This document shows positions 9,267 through 18,272 of a stretch of DNA of 64,000 bases, one piece after another. The notes under the pieces are model-generated. The model had not been told where the DNA came from, searched no databases, and saw only the letters and a program-made list of their open reading frames with translations. How positions within the stretch are numbered: position 1 is the first letter of the stretch; each line of letters starts with the position of its first letter. A program made the translations under genes and the position numbers. The DNA is from CAJQGY01 sp905478015. Its GTDB lineage: Bacteria > Pseudomonadota > Gammaproteobacteria > Magnimaribacterales > D2472. The stretch is from assembly GCA_943788365.1 (NCBI GenBank), contig CALSPZ010000001.1:1178001-1242000 (forward strand). The letters are read 5' to 3'.

Positions 9267-10339
9267 TTTATTTTAAAGGCCTTTGAAAAATTTGAGGAAT
9301 CAAACTTATCTGTTTTATAACCAGTTAAACCCTTATTTAATAAAATTAAGCTTAATTTTCCACTGCTAACTTTTTTATCATTTTTTAAATATTTACGAAT
9401 TTCAGTATATTTAAATTGTTGGAAATTAGTATCAAGATTAAGTGAGCTAAGAATCTCATCCATCTCAATATAATCCTCTTTTTCAATTAATCCCTCTAAG
9501 AAAGAAATCCTAGCTACTATCTGCATTCCGTATATTACGGCTTGACCATGTGGGATATTCTTGTAACCACATTTGGCCTCAATAGCATGACCAAATGTAT
9601 GCCCTAAGTTAAGAATTGCTCTAATACCATTTTCTTTTTCGTCACTTGTAACTATTCTAGATTTAGTTTTTATTGATTCGACCACAAGCTCTTCCATAAT
9701 CTTAGAATCTCTTTTAATTACTTTGTTTGCTTTATTTTTTAGGATATTTTTAATTTTTTTATTACCCAGATAGCTATATTTTACAATTTCACCGAGCCCA
9801 GAACTAAATTCACTATCTTTTAAAGACTTAAGGAAAGAAGTGCTTACAAGCACAATTTTTGGATTATAAAATGCACCAACTAAATTTTTACCCTGCTTGA
9901 TATTAATTGCTGTTTTTCCACCCACTGATGAATCAACTTGGGCAAGAAGACTTGTTGGTATTTGTATAAAATCAATACCTCTTAAGTAAGACGAGGCACT
10001 AAAACCTGTTATATCACCAACCATTCCTCCACCTAGAGCGATCAAGAGATCGGACCTATCAAAATTTTGCTTTGCAAGCTTTTCTAAAATTTTCATATAT
10101 TCTTCAAATGACTTAGAAGTCTCACCCATTGGTATTGTATGAACATAAACTTTTTTTTCTTTACCAAGATTCTCTTTTAAGCTTTTAAGATAAGCCTTTG
10201 GTATTCCACTATCAGTGACTATAAGTATTTTTCTTGAAGATTTAGTGGCTTCTTTGAGATTAGATTTTGTTAGTGAATTATTAGAGACAATTACTTTATA
10301 ACTAGTACTGCCTTTGCCAACATGAATAATTTTAGCCAT
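9263..10339 (-). CDS. aroB: 3-dehydroquinate synthase (AroB)
   Basis: Converts DAHP to 3-dehydroquinate, step two of the shikimate pathway, using NAD+ and a divalent metal. The motifs GGGMVGDITGFSASSYLRGI and QVDSSVGGKTAIN are clear, with metal ligands in the NLGHTFGHAIE segment (His) and the HGQAV segment. Length is 358 residues against 362 in E. coli. It overlaps the upstream aroK by 8 bases, so the two are an operon, as in E. coli and Pseudomonas. Confidence 0.96.
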   Translation of the reverse strand: MAKIIHVGKGSTSYKVIVSNNSLTKSNLKEATKSSRKILIVTDSGIPKAYLKSLKENLGKEKKVYVHTIPMGETSKSFEEYMKILEKLAKQNFDRSDLLIALGGGMVGDITGFSASSYLRGIDFIQIPTSLLAQVDSSVGGKTAINIKQGKNLVGAFYNPKIVLVSTSFLKSLKDSEFSSGLGEIVKYSYLGNKKIKNILKNKANKVIKRDSKIMEELVVESIKTKSRIVTSDEKENGIRAILNLGHTFGHAIEAKCGYKNIPHGQAVIYGMQIVARISFLEGLIEKEDYIEMDEILSSLNLDTNFQQFKYTEIRKYLKNDKKVSSGKLSLILLNKGLTGYKTDKFDSSNFSKAFKIN

Positions 10340-10841
10340 AGTTTTTTACAAGCTTTATGATTTCTGAGGCCACTTCTTGACTGGAAAGGTTCTCAGTATT
10401 TACAACATAATCAGCAACTTCTTCATAAAGAGAGACTCTTTCTTCATGAAGTTTTTCCAAAATCTTTCCAGGATCACCATCTTTAAGAAGTGGTCTATCT
10501 TTATCCTTTGAAGTTCTTTCTAATTGGACATTAATTGGTGTCGCTAGGTAAAAAACAGTACCTCTAGAGGATAAAATATCTCTATTTAAGTCTGATAGGA
10601 TTATTCCACCACCGGTAGATAGAACTATTGAATTAAGTTCAGCAAGCTCACTAAGGATACCGCCTTCTCTTTTTCGAAAACCTTCTTCGCCTTCAAGATC
10701 AAAGATCCAATCTATAGAGGCTCCAGTTCTTGACTCAATCTCTGCATCAGTGTCATAGAAAGTAAGAAATAACTCACTGGATATAATTTTACCTACTGTT
10801 GATTTACCAGATCCCATAGGACCAACTATAAAAATATTCAT
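10332..10841 (-). CDS. aroK: Shikimate kinase (AroK)
   Basis: Phosphorylates shikimate at the 3-hydroxyl with ATP. The Walker A motif GPMGSGKST is at residues 7-15, the shikimate-binding DTDAEIE at about 31-37, FRKREG at about 56-61 and the STGGGI loop near residue 76; the lid region contains RPLL. At 169 residues it fits AroK (173 in E. coli). It is the first gene of the aroK-aroB pair and is divergent from mrcA. The pilMNOPQ genes that stand between mrcA and aroK in Pseudomonas are absent. Confidence 0.95.
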   Translation of the reverse strand: MNIFIVGPMGSGKSTVGKIISSELFLTFYDTDAEIESRTGASIDWIFDLEGEEGFRKREGGILSELAELNSIVLSTGGGIILSDLNRDILSSRGTVFYLATPINVQLERTSKDKDRPLLKDGDPGKILEKLHEERVSLYEEVADYVVNTENLSSQEVASEIIKLVKNYG

Positions 10842-10913
10842 GATTGATTTTTGTTAAATATACTCAATTTTAGCATCTAACTATCTAAAATAGATTTTTT
10901 TAGTGCTTAAAAG

Positions 10914-10939
10914 TTGTATTCTAGATATCTGGAATACAA
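10914..10939. promoter_or_regulatory. 26-base palindrome just upstream of mrcA
   Basis: The left arm TTGTATTCTAGAT (10914-10926) and the right arm ATCTGGAATACAA (10927-10939) pair at 12 of 13 positions, and the one mismatch would be a U-G wobble in RNA. It ends 7 bases before the mrcA ATG at 10947. It may be an operator for a dimeric regulator or, in mRNA, a hairpin covering the ribosome-binding region. It is the longest near-perfect palindrome I noticed in the window. Confidence 0.6.
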
Positions 10940-10946
10940 ACGCTTT

Positions 10947-13388
10947 ATGGTTAAATTAATTAAAATAATTTTTTACGCTTCATTATTGGCTTGCACTATT
11001 GCAATGTCTAGCGTAATTGCAATATATTTTTATCTCAAGCCTGACTTGCCTGAAATTTCATTAGTAGATGAGTCTCAGTTACAGCTCCCTCTAAAAATAT
11101 TCACTCAAGATGAGTTGCTCATTGGAGAATATGGTGAAATAAAAAGAAGGCCAGTTTCTTTTAATGAAATACCCAATGATTTGAAACATGCATTTTTGGC
11201 AGCAGAAGATGATAGTTTTTTTAGACATCAAGGTATCAGCTATACGGGCATTCTAAGATCTTTTATTAGATGCATTGGTCCCAACGGTTGTCAAGGTGGA
11301 GGCGGAACCATTTCAATGCAAGTTGTGAGAGGTTATGTTTTAACAAGAGATCAAACAATTATTAGAAAATTAAAAGAAATATATCTTGCTTATGAGCTTG
11401 AAGGAAAAGCTTCAAAAGAGGAAATATTTGAACTTTATGTTAATAGAATTTTCTTAGGAAATCGTTCCTACGGAATCCAAGCTGCCTCAAATACTTACTT
11501 TAACAAGTCCGTTGATGAATTAAGCCTATCAGAATCTGCAACTATTGCTGCTTTAGCTCAACTTCCTTCTGTCATCAACCCAATCAAAGCACCATTAAGA
11601 ACAAAACAAAGACGTAATTGGATTCTATCAAGAATGTTAAAGCTTAATTTAATTTCTAATAGTCAATATACCGAAGCTATAAATCAAGAAATAACAGTTG
11701 TAAAAAATATAGATCTATATGATGTTGATGCAAAATATTTATCTGAACTTGCACGACAGGAAGTTATCAAAAGGTTTGGCTTAAAAGCTTATAGAGAAGG
11801 GTGGAATGTATATACTACAATTAATTCATCTTATCAAAGAGCAGCGAACCAAAGCATGCAGAGACACCTCGCTGATTATGATAAAAGACATGGCTGGAGA
11901 GCAGCAGACAATTATAAAAATATTTTTAATGAGCAAGAGCTAGAACTTGCTGCACAAGGATTCTCAGATTTCTTAAAAGAAAATATGGAGCAAGCATCTT
12001 CTTTTAACAAAAATAATGACATTATTGGAAGCAAAGTTAATGATATATTTTCATCCTACCCATATTATGAATCCCATACCAAAGGAATTGTTGTCGGAAT
12101 ATTTGATAGTAAAATTCTCTTCATAGATGAAAGCTTAGATATTCAAAGCATTAATTGGTCGTCACGATATAGTTGGGCTAGAAAACAAATAGATATAAAT
12201 ACTCGAGGCCCAATTCCAAACAATTTTCATGAATTTTTAAACCTTGGCGATTTTGTTTATTTTAAAAAAATAGACAACTTATTATTTTTAGATCAAATAC
12301 CTATTGCTGAATCTGCATTGATATCAACAGATCCAAATACAGGAGCCATTAGGGCTTATGTAGGCGGCTCAAATTTTAATAAAAGTAATTTTGATAGAGT
12401 GCGACTTTCTTATCCTCAGTCTGGCTCAAGTTTCAAGCCTTTTATCTTCGCATCAGCTCTCTCTAATCAATACAATCTTTCATCACTAATTAATGATGCT
12501 CCAATTGCATTTAAGGATGATAACCTCGAGAGTGTTTGGAGACCTCAAAATTACACGGGCAAATTTTATGGCTTAACTTCTTTAAGAAGCGCTCTTATAA
12601 GGTCAATAAACATTGTATCAATTAAGCTATTAAGAGAAGTTGGCATTCAGACCTCAAGCAATACGATTGAGAAATTTGGATTTGCCAAAGAAAGGCTGCC
12701 TAAAGACTTATCTTTGGCTCTTGGTTCGGGTAATTTCTCTCCAGCAGAAATGGTTAGAGCTTTTGGCGTAATAGCTACTGAAGGACATATTACAGATTTA
12801 TATTACATAAATAAAATTGAGGATAGGTTTGGTAATATTATTTTTTCCTCACAGCCAGCTTCACAAGAAGGCAGAGATTTGATTGCATTTCCATGGCTCA
12901 ATACACTAGAGATGGATATTAAAAAACCATATTACCTTCTAGACCCTATAAAAAAATCCGAAAAAGTTATTGATGAAAGAGTTGTTTACTTAATAAAAGA
13001 CACACTTAAAGACTTCATGAAAAATGGGACAGCCGGAAGAAAGTCAGCTTTTTTAAATCGAAATGATATTGGCGGCAAAACAGGCACTACCAATGATGCA
13101 ATAAGCACCTGGTTTTCTGGATTCCATGATGATTTAGTTACAACAGTTTGGGTGGGTACTGATGATTTTACATCTCTTGGAGAAAATGAATATGGATCAA
13201 CAATATCAATGCCTATATGGCTAGATTATATGTCTGTAGCCTTAGATGATTTAGAAATAAAACCAATAAAAATTCCTTCAAGTCTCAGTTATGTCAAAGT
13301 TGACAGAACAACAGGCAAGATTGATAAATCTCAGAATGCAAAAAATACATATTTTGAATTATTTTTAGACGAAAATATTGAGGATTAA
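10947..13388 (+). CDS. mrcA: Penicillin-binding protein 1A (bifunctional transglycosylase/transpeptidase)
   Basis: Polymerises and cross-links peptidoglycan in the periplasm, anchored by one N-terminal membrane segment (about residues 4-30). The GT51 catalytic motif EDDSFFRHQG begins near residue 87, followed by GGGTISMQVVRG and YVNRIFLGNRSYGI. The transpeptidase domain has SSFK (SxxK) near residue 495, a SIN triad and KTGTT. I chose the ATG at 10947 over an in-frame TTG at 10914: the longer start lies inside a palindrome and adds charged residues before the anchor. The protein is 813 residues from this start. It overlaps the end of slmA by 4 bases (convergent). Confidence 0.93.
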   Translation: MVKLIKIIFYASLLACTIAMSSVIAIYFYLKPDLPEISLVDESQLQLPLKIFTQDELLIGEYGEIKRRPVSFNEIPNDLKHAFLAAEDDSFFRHQGISYTGILRSFIRCIGPNGCQGGGGTISMQVVRGYVLTRDQTIIRKLKEIYLAYELEGKASKEEIFELYVNRIFLGNRSYGIQAASNTYFNKSVDELSLSESATIAALAQLPSVINPIKAPLRTKQRRNWILSRMLKLNLISNSQYTEAINQEITVVKNIDLYDVDAKYLSELARQEVIKRFGLKAYREGWNVYTTINSSYQRAANQSMQRHLADYDKRHGWRAADNYKNIFNEQELELAAQGFSDFLKENMEQASSFNKNNDIIGSKVNDIFSSYPYYESHTKGIVVGIFDSKILFIDESLDIQSINWSSRYSWARKQIDINTRGPIPNNFHEFLNLGDFVYFKKIDNLLFLDQIPIAESALISTDPNTGAIRAYVGGSNFNKSNFDRVRLSYPQSGSSFKPFIFASALSNQYNLSSLINDAPIAFKDDNLESVWRPQNYTGKFYGLTSLRSALIRSINIVSIKLLREVGIQTSSNTIEKFGFAKERLPKDLSLALGSGNFSPAEMVRAFGVIATEGHITDLYYINKIEDRFGNIIFSSQPASQEGRDLIAFPWLNTLEMDIKKPYYLLDPIKKSEKVIDERVVYLIKDTLKDFMKNGTAGRKSAFLNRNDIGGKTGTTNDAISTWFSGFHDDLVTTVWVGTDDFTSLGENEYGSTISMPIWLDYMSVALDDLEIKPIKIPSSLSYVKVDRTTGKIDKSQNAKNTYFELFLDENIED

Positions 13389-13954
13389 GATTTAAATAAA
13401 TTTACTGATAAGAGCTCCCAAGCATTATCAATATAGTTGCTTGGAGAATCTTTAAATCTTGATCTTATATACCTAGAAACATTGCCTTCTAAATATGTAG
13501 TTATTAGTTGAGCAGATATGCCTGGTTGCGATATAAGTTTGTCACTATCTTCAGCAAGAATTTGTTTTATAGTCAATTCAAACCTTTCATAGAATTGATT
13601 CACAGAGTCAGATACATTTTTTTCAGAAGGAGACAGCGCCTCTCTGGACAAAAGCCTAGCAAAGCCTTTATTTTTTTCAACAAAGAGCATGAAAAATTTA
13701 AATATATTCATCACTTTCTCTTTCGAGCTTAAATCAGATTTTTTTAATTCAGAACTTTTTAAAAAAATAGCTTCATCACAATAAGAAAAAAGCTCAGCAT
13801 AGATAGATCTCTTGCTTGGAAAATGCCTATAAAGAGCTGCTTCAGTTATGTTTGATTTTTTTGCCAATAAAGCAGTAGTAATTTTAGTAGATGAAGCTTC
13901 CTCAAGGAGCCCTGCTAATGATTGCAAAATAATGTTTTTGCGGTTTTTATCCAT
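13385..13954 (-). CDS. slmA: Nucleoid occlusion factor SlmA (TetR family)
   Basis: A TetR-type DNA-binding protein. In E. coli, SlmA binds specific sites around the chromosome and blocks FtsZ ring assembly over the nucleoid. The N-terminus matches SlmA closely: ILQSLAGLLEE, ITTALLAKK, and the recognition helix TEAALYRHFPSKRSIY at about residues 37-52. Length is 189 residues against 198. Its position next to algC agrees with the algC-slmA neighbourhood of Pseudomonas. It is separated from algC by one base and probably cotranscribed with it. Confidence 0.88.
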   Translation of the reverse strand: MDKNRKNIILQSLAGLLEEASSTKITTALLAKKSNITEAALYRHFPSKRSIYAELFSYCDEAIFLKSSELKKSDLSSKEKVMNIFKFFMLFVEKNKGFARLLSREALSPSEKNVSDSVNQFYERFELTIKQILAEDSDKLISQPGISAQLITTYLEGNVSRYIRSRFKDSPSNYIDNAWELLSVNLFKS

Positions 13955-13955
13955 A

Positions 13956-15333
13956 CTAGGTTAAATTTATAACAATATCAGGTGAAATGCGAGCAAGCTC
14001 AGAAAGAAATTCATTTTGTATATAATGCATATCTTCAATGGAATTACCTTCAAATCTTAATACTAATTTAGGTGAGGTATTAGATGCCCTAATTAGACCC
14101 CAGCCATTTTCATAGTTTACTCTCAAACCATCAATAGTATTTTCTTCACCCTCAAGATTGTTCTGATCGATAAAGTCTTTAATGATTTGAAATTTATTTT
14201 CATCTGTTACATCAATATTCAATTCTGGAGTTGAGAAAGACTTGGGGTAAGTATTCATAATATCTGATATGCTTTTGCCATCTGGGTATTCAGATAAAGC
14301 TTCAATAATTCTTGCACCTGAATAGGGGCCATCGTCAAAACCATACCACTTGTCATTAAAAAAAATGTGACCACTCATTTCACCACCCAAGAGAGCATTG
14401 TTCTCTTTGATTGTCTTTTTTATATGAAAATGACCAGTTGGAGCCATTACCGGCACACCATTATTCCTAACAATTAGTTCATCAAGATGGTTAGAACATT
14501 TGACATCAAAGACTATTGCTCCAGATTCCTTAGATAAGATACTTTCAGAGAGCATCATCATATATTTATCTGGAAATATATTTTCGCCAGTATTTGTTAT
14601 TAGCCCAACCCTATCGCCGTCTCCATCAAAAGCCAGCCCAAGATCAGCATTATTATTTAGTACGCTCTCAATCAGATCTTGTAAATTCTCTAATTTGCTT
14701 GGATCCGGATGATGATTAGGGAAATTTCCATCAACTTCACTAAATAACTCAATTACCTCACAACCAACTCTTTTAAAAAGCTCAGGAGCGATACACCCTG
14801 CAGCTCCATTGCCGCAATCAATGACAACTTTATAGTTTGAGGGGTTTGAAATGGAAACTGATTCAGTAACTTTATTTAAATATTCCTCTTTAATGTCTTT
14901 CGTTTGTAATGTTCCTTTCTTCAACAATCTCATCTTTTATATCCTCAATCAAAGAAAGAACTTCTGTTCCGGAAACGGGTTTGTCGTTAATAACCATTTT
15001 AAGACCATTATGATTCTTAGGGTTATGACTTCCAGTGATGATGATTCCGCTTTTTGTATCATTTATTTTAGCTTCAAAATAAAGCATTGGACTTGTCACC
15101 ATACCAATATTTGTAACATTTATACCTGAGTTCACTAGGCTCTCGCAAAATGCATCTAGTAATGATTCTCCTGAAAGCCTTCCATCTCTCCCAACTGATA
15201 TAGAGCCTATATTTTCTTTTTTACACTTAATTGCAATTGCTTTTCCAATTTCACCGATAGTGAATTCATTTAATTGCTCAGGATATGTTCCTCTAATGTC
15301 ATTTTCTCTAAAAATTGATTTGTTAACTTCCAT
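13956..15333 (-). CDS. algC: Phosphomannomutase/phosphoglucomutase (AlgC), frameshifted
   Basis: Interconverts hexose 6- and 1-phosphates (mannose and glucose), supplying sugar nucleotides for LPS and exopolysaccharide. The start MEVNKSIFRENDIRG fits the family better than an in-frame ATG 20 codons upstream. The phosphoserine loop IITGSHNP, the metal-binding DGDGDR, the GGEMSGH loop and the C-terminal RASNTSP phosphate-binding loop are all present. The frame breaks between 14890 and 14933: the upstream part reads DEIVEERN and the downstream part KGTLQTKDIKEEY. One extra base explains the shift. The rejoined protein is about 459 residues, the normal length. Confidence 0.87.
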
Positions 15334-15358
15334 TTTCTCTTTTGTTATATCCGGTTGT

Positions 15359-15386
15359 TTGTCATAATATCTGCGTAAATTATAAC
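15359..15386 (+). promoter_or_regulatory. Predicted sigma-70 promoter of ilvE
   Basis: TTGTCA at 15359-15364 and TATAAC at 15381-15386 are separated by 16 bases. The expected transcription start near 15392-15393 is only 3-4 bases before the ilvE ATG at 15396, and there is no Shine-Dalgarno sequence. If used, this promoter would give a nearly leaderless mRNA. Confidence 0.5.
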
Positions 15387-15395
15387 CTTGCATAT

Positions 15396-16331
15396 ATGTT
15401 TAACAATACCGAATCTAAATCAATCTGGAATAATGGAAAATTTGTTAAATGGGACGATAGCTTAGTTCATCTAATGTCACATACTCTCAATTATGGTACA
15501 GGTGCTTTTGAAGGTGTAAGAGCTTATAAGACTAATAATGGCCCTGCAATTTTTAGGTTAAATGACCATACTGATAGACTTTTTAATACAGCTAAAAAGA
15601 TTGATATTGATATTCCATTTTCTAAAGAAACCCTCAATAACGTTCAAAAAGAAATTTTTAAGAAGAATGATTTAGACGAAGGTTATATAAGACCAATTGT
15701 ATATTTAGGTGCAGAGTCCCTTGGTATAAGAGCATTTGACTTATCAGTAAATGTTGCAGTTGCTGCATGGGAATGGCCATCCTATATGGATCCCAAGGCA
15801 AAAGAAAATGGAATTTCAGTTATAAAATCTTCTCATGAACAATATTCAAACCCACTTCATTCAGGGAATAAGATTATTGGGACATACATCAACTCTACAA
15901 TGGCGCTTCATGAAGCATTAAAAAAAGGTGCAGACGAAGCAGTGCTAATGGATAAAGATGGATTTATATCCGAAGGAAGCGGCGAAAATATATTCATGCT
16001 CAAAGGCAATAAGATCTTTACACCAACAACCAATCATTGTCTCAATGGTATAACTAGACAGTCTGTTATTACAATTGCTTCCGATGAAGGCTTTGAAGTT
16101 ATTGAGAAAAACCTTACATATGAAGATTTAGCTAATTCTGATGAAGCATTTTTTACAGGAACAGCAGTAGAGATAACACCAATAACAAGCCTTGACATGA
16201 AATCTATAGGGTCGGGTAAAAGAGGTAATGTTACCGAAAAACTTCAAACTATTTATTCTGATGCTATTTCTGGAAAATCTGATAAATATAGCTCATGGTT
16301 GACGTATGCAAACCCACTAGCTCGTGACTAA
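15396..16331 (+). CDS. ilvE: Branched-chain amino acid aminotransferase (IlvE)
   Basis: A fold-type IV PLP aminotransferase that carries out the last step of Val, Leu and Ile synthesis (and the first of breakdown) with glutamate/2-oxoglutarate. The start at ATG 15396 gives MFNNTESKSIWNNGKF, matching the family N-terminus; an in-frame TTG further upstream is less likely. HTLNYGTGAFEGVRAY, the PLP-lysine region (GTYINSTMALHEA with the conserved spacing), EGSGENIFM and FFTGTAVEITPI are present. Length is 311 residues against 309 in E. coli. The stop overlaps the next gene by 8 bases. Confidence 0.95.
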   Translation: MFNNTESKSIWNNGKFVKWDDSLVHLMSHTLNYGTGAFEGVRAYKTNNGPAIFRLNDHTDRLFNTAKKIDIDIPFSKETLNNVQKEIFKKNDLDEGYIRPIVYLGAESLGIRAFDLSVNVAVAAWEWPSYMDPKAKENGISVIKSSHEQYSNPLHSGNKIIGTYINSTMALHEALKKGADEAVLMDKDGFISEGSGENIFMLKGNKIFTPTTNHCLNGITRQSVITIASDEGFEVIEKNLTYEDLANSDEAFFTGTAVEITPITSLDMKSIGSGKRGNVTEKLQTIYSDAISGKSDKYSSWLTYANPLARD

Positions 16332-17575
16332 ACTTAAAATAGGCATTTTAAGCTATCGATCTGCTCCATTTGGAGGAGGTCAAGGTATTTTTGTAAGAGA
16401 TATCTCACAAGCTCTTACTTCTTTAGGCCACTCAGTTGATGTTATTTCAGGCGAGCCATATCCAGAGCTCTACTCAGGCGTAAGACTAATCAAACTTCCC
16501 GGTATGAATCTTTTTGAAACATTTAGTTTCAGGGATAGATTAAAGAAATTTTTTAGAAGCTCTTTAAGCATTATCAATCTTCAAGAATTTGTATCAACAC
16601 TCCTTGGAGGATTTCCTGAAATGCGCTCATTTGGAAATAGGGTGGATAGCTTTCTTGAAGCAAATAATCATTACGATATTATTATTGACAATCAATCTCT
16701 TAGCTATGGAATGCTAGCTATACAAAAGAGATTTCCCTTTATAGAAATTATCCATCATCCAATAACAATGGATTTAAAGCATGATTTAGAGAGCAAATAG
16801 AAAATTCCTGTATTGGCTTTCTAGGAAAAGGTGGTACTCATTTCTAAAAATGCAAAAAAAAGTAGCTCCACAAATAAATAAAATTATAACTGTCTCTATG
16901 AGTTCCAAGAGAGATATTATGAATGATTTTCACTGTGATGAAGGAAATATTTCTGTTATACATAATGGCCTGGATACAAATATATTTAGACCACATGAAA
17001 ATATAAAACGAAATAAATATAGACTAATCACTACAGCAAGTGCAGATGTTCCCCTTAAGGGACTAGATTTTACACTTCAAGCAGTTGCAGAGCTTAAGAA
17101 AGATATTGATATCGAATTAATTGTTATTGGAAAAATGAGAGTTGACGGTCATACATCAAGGCTTATGAAGAAGTTAAATCTTAATAGCAGAGTACATTTC
17201 AAGACAAACTTAACAAAAGAAGAAATATCTATTGAGTACGCAAAAAGCTCAGTAGCTATAGTTAGCTCATTATACGAAGGGTTCGGCTACCCCGTCATAG
17301 AGGCTATGAGTTGTGCAACACCATTAATTGCTGCTAAAACCTCCTCTATACCCGAGCTTGTTGATGATTACGCTACTTTAATAGAAGCTAGGAATAGTAA
17401 TTCTCTTGCCAACTCTATAAAAGACGTACTAAATAATTATGAGGAATATAAATATAAAGCTATTCAAGGAAGAGAGCATGTAATTCGTCAGTTCAATTGG
17501 AGCAAGATATCAAAACAATACGAAGACATAATAATTAATAACATAAAAGATTTTAATCAAAATGCTCACATTTAA
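16324..17575 (+). CDS. GT4-family glycosyltransferase, frameshifted
   Basis: Start is GTG 16324, overlapping the end of ilvE. The N-terminal Rossmann domain has IGILSYRSAPFGGGQGIFVRD with the glycine loop that binds nucleotide sugar or acceptor. The C-terminal domain contains VIHNGLDTNIFRP, the ASADVPLKGLDF segment, and the GT4 motif SLYEGFGYPVIEAM (E-x7-E) near the end. The frame is broken at about 16797-16800 by one extra base: the first part ends at LESK and the second resumes with RKFLYWLSRKRW. Rejoined length is about 416 residues. Sugar donor and acceptor are unknown; the neighbours point to LPS core or another surface glycan. Confidence 0.82.
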
Positions 17576-18272
17576 CTTTAATAAAATAACCTTACCTAAA
17601 GGTAACAGTGCGATGCTCGATATTGGATGCGGCGAGGGCAGACATGTCTTTGGAGTGATGCAGAATTTTAATAATACCTTTTGCATGGGTTTGGATATGG
17701 ATGACCTATCACTTGATAAGGCTAGGGAGGGGTATGAATTTTTTAAATCAATTTCAAATCAAGGCGCAAGTTTCATAAAGGGATCGGCATACTCACTCCC
17801 TATTCCATCAAATTCTCTGGACTTAGTTATATGCTCAGAAGTTCTTGAGCATCTTGATGAGTATCATTTGGCTTTAGATGAAATTTATAGAGTCTTAAAG
17901 CCTGGAGGTAAATTTCTTGCTAGCGTGCCATCTTATTGGCCAGAAAAAATTTGCTGGATGATATCTGATGAGTATCAGAATATGCCAGGAGGCCACGTAA
18001 GAATATTCAAGAAAAAAGGTATTATTGATGATGTGAAAAAAGCAGGATTTGTATATAAAAGATCAGAAAGATTTCATTCTATTCATAGCCCTTACTGGTG
18101 GCTTAGATGCATATTCTGGAAAAATCAGGACAATAATTTCTTTATTAAAATTTATAAGAGAATCTTAGAAAAACATATACTGCAGAAACCTTTTTATATT
18201 GATTTAATTGATAAGGCCCTCAATCCATTCCTAGGAAAAAGTTTGGCTTTGTATTTCGAGAAAAAAGAATGA
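17562..18272 (+). CDS. Class I SAM-dependent methyltransferase
   Basis: A 236-residue methyltransferase with motif I MLDIGCGEGRHVFG at about residues 18-31, an acidic residue after strand 2 in MGLDMDD, and the motif IV/post region LDLVICSEVLEHLDE, then RVLKPGGKFLASVP. It belongs to the Methyltransf_11-like group acting on small molecules or lipid/sugar substrates. It overlaps the upstream glycosyltransferase by 14 bases and the downstream gene by 4, so it belongs to the same operon. Substrate not known; surface-glycan modification is an inference from context. Confidence 0.85.
   Translation: MLTFNFNKITLPKGNSAMLDIGCGEGRHVFGVMQNFNNTFCMGLDMDDLSLDKAREGYEFFKSISNQGASFIKGSAYSLPIPSNSLDLVICSEVLEHLDEYHLALDEIYRVLKPGGKFLASVPSYWPEKICWMISDEYQNMPGGHVRIFKKKGIIDDVKKAGFVYKRSERFHSIHSPYWWLRCIFWKNQDNNFFIKIYKRILEKHILQKPFYIDLIDKALNPFLGKSLALYFEKKE

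Noticed and set aside
10883..10901. Intrinsic terminator (ATCTA-AAA-TAGAT followed by T-run) before mrcA
   Set aside because: The stem is only 5 base pairs and nearly all A-T, and no plus-strand gene upstream needs termination there.
10914..10946. TTG start of mrcA at 10914
   Set aside because: It lies in a 26-base palindrome and adds an 11-residue polar extension before the signal anchor; the ATG at 10947 gives the normal PBP1A N-terminus.
15334..15393. Longer algC starting at the upstream ATG 15393
   Set aside because: The additional 20 residues have no counterpart in AlgC, and they would cover the ilvE promoter.
15342..15395. Longer ilvE starting at TTG 15342
   Set aside because: The extra 18 residues are not family-like, and the region holds a good promoter for ilvE.
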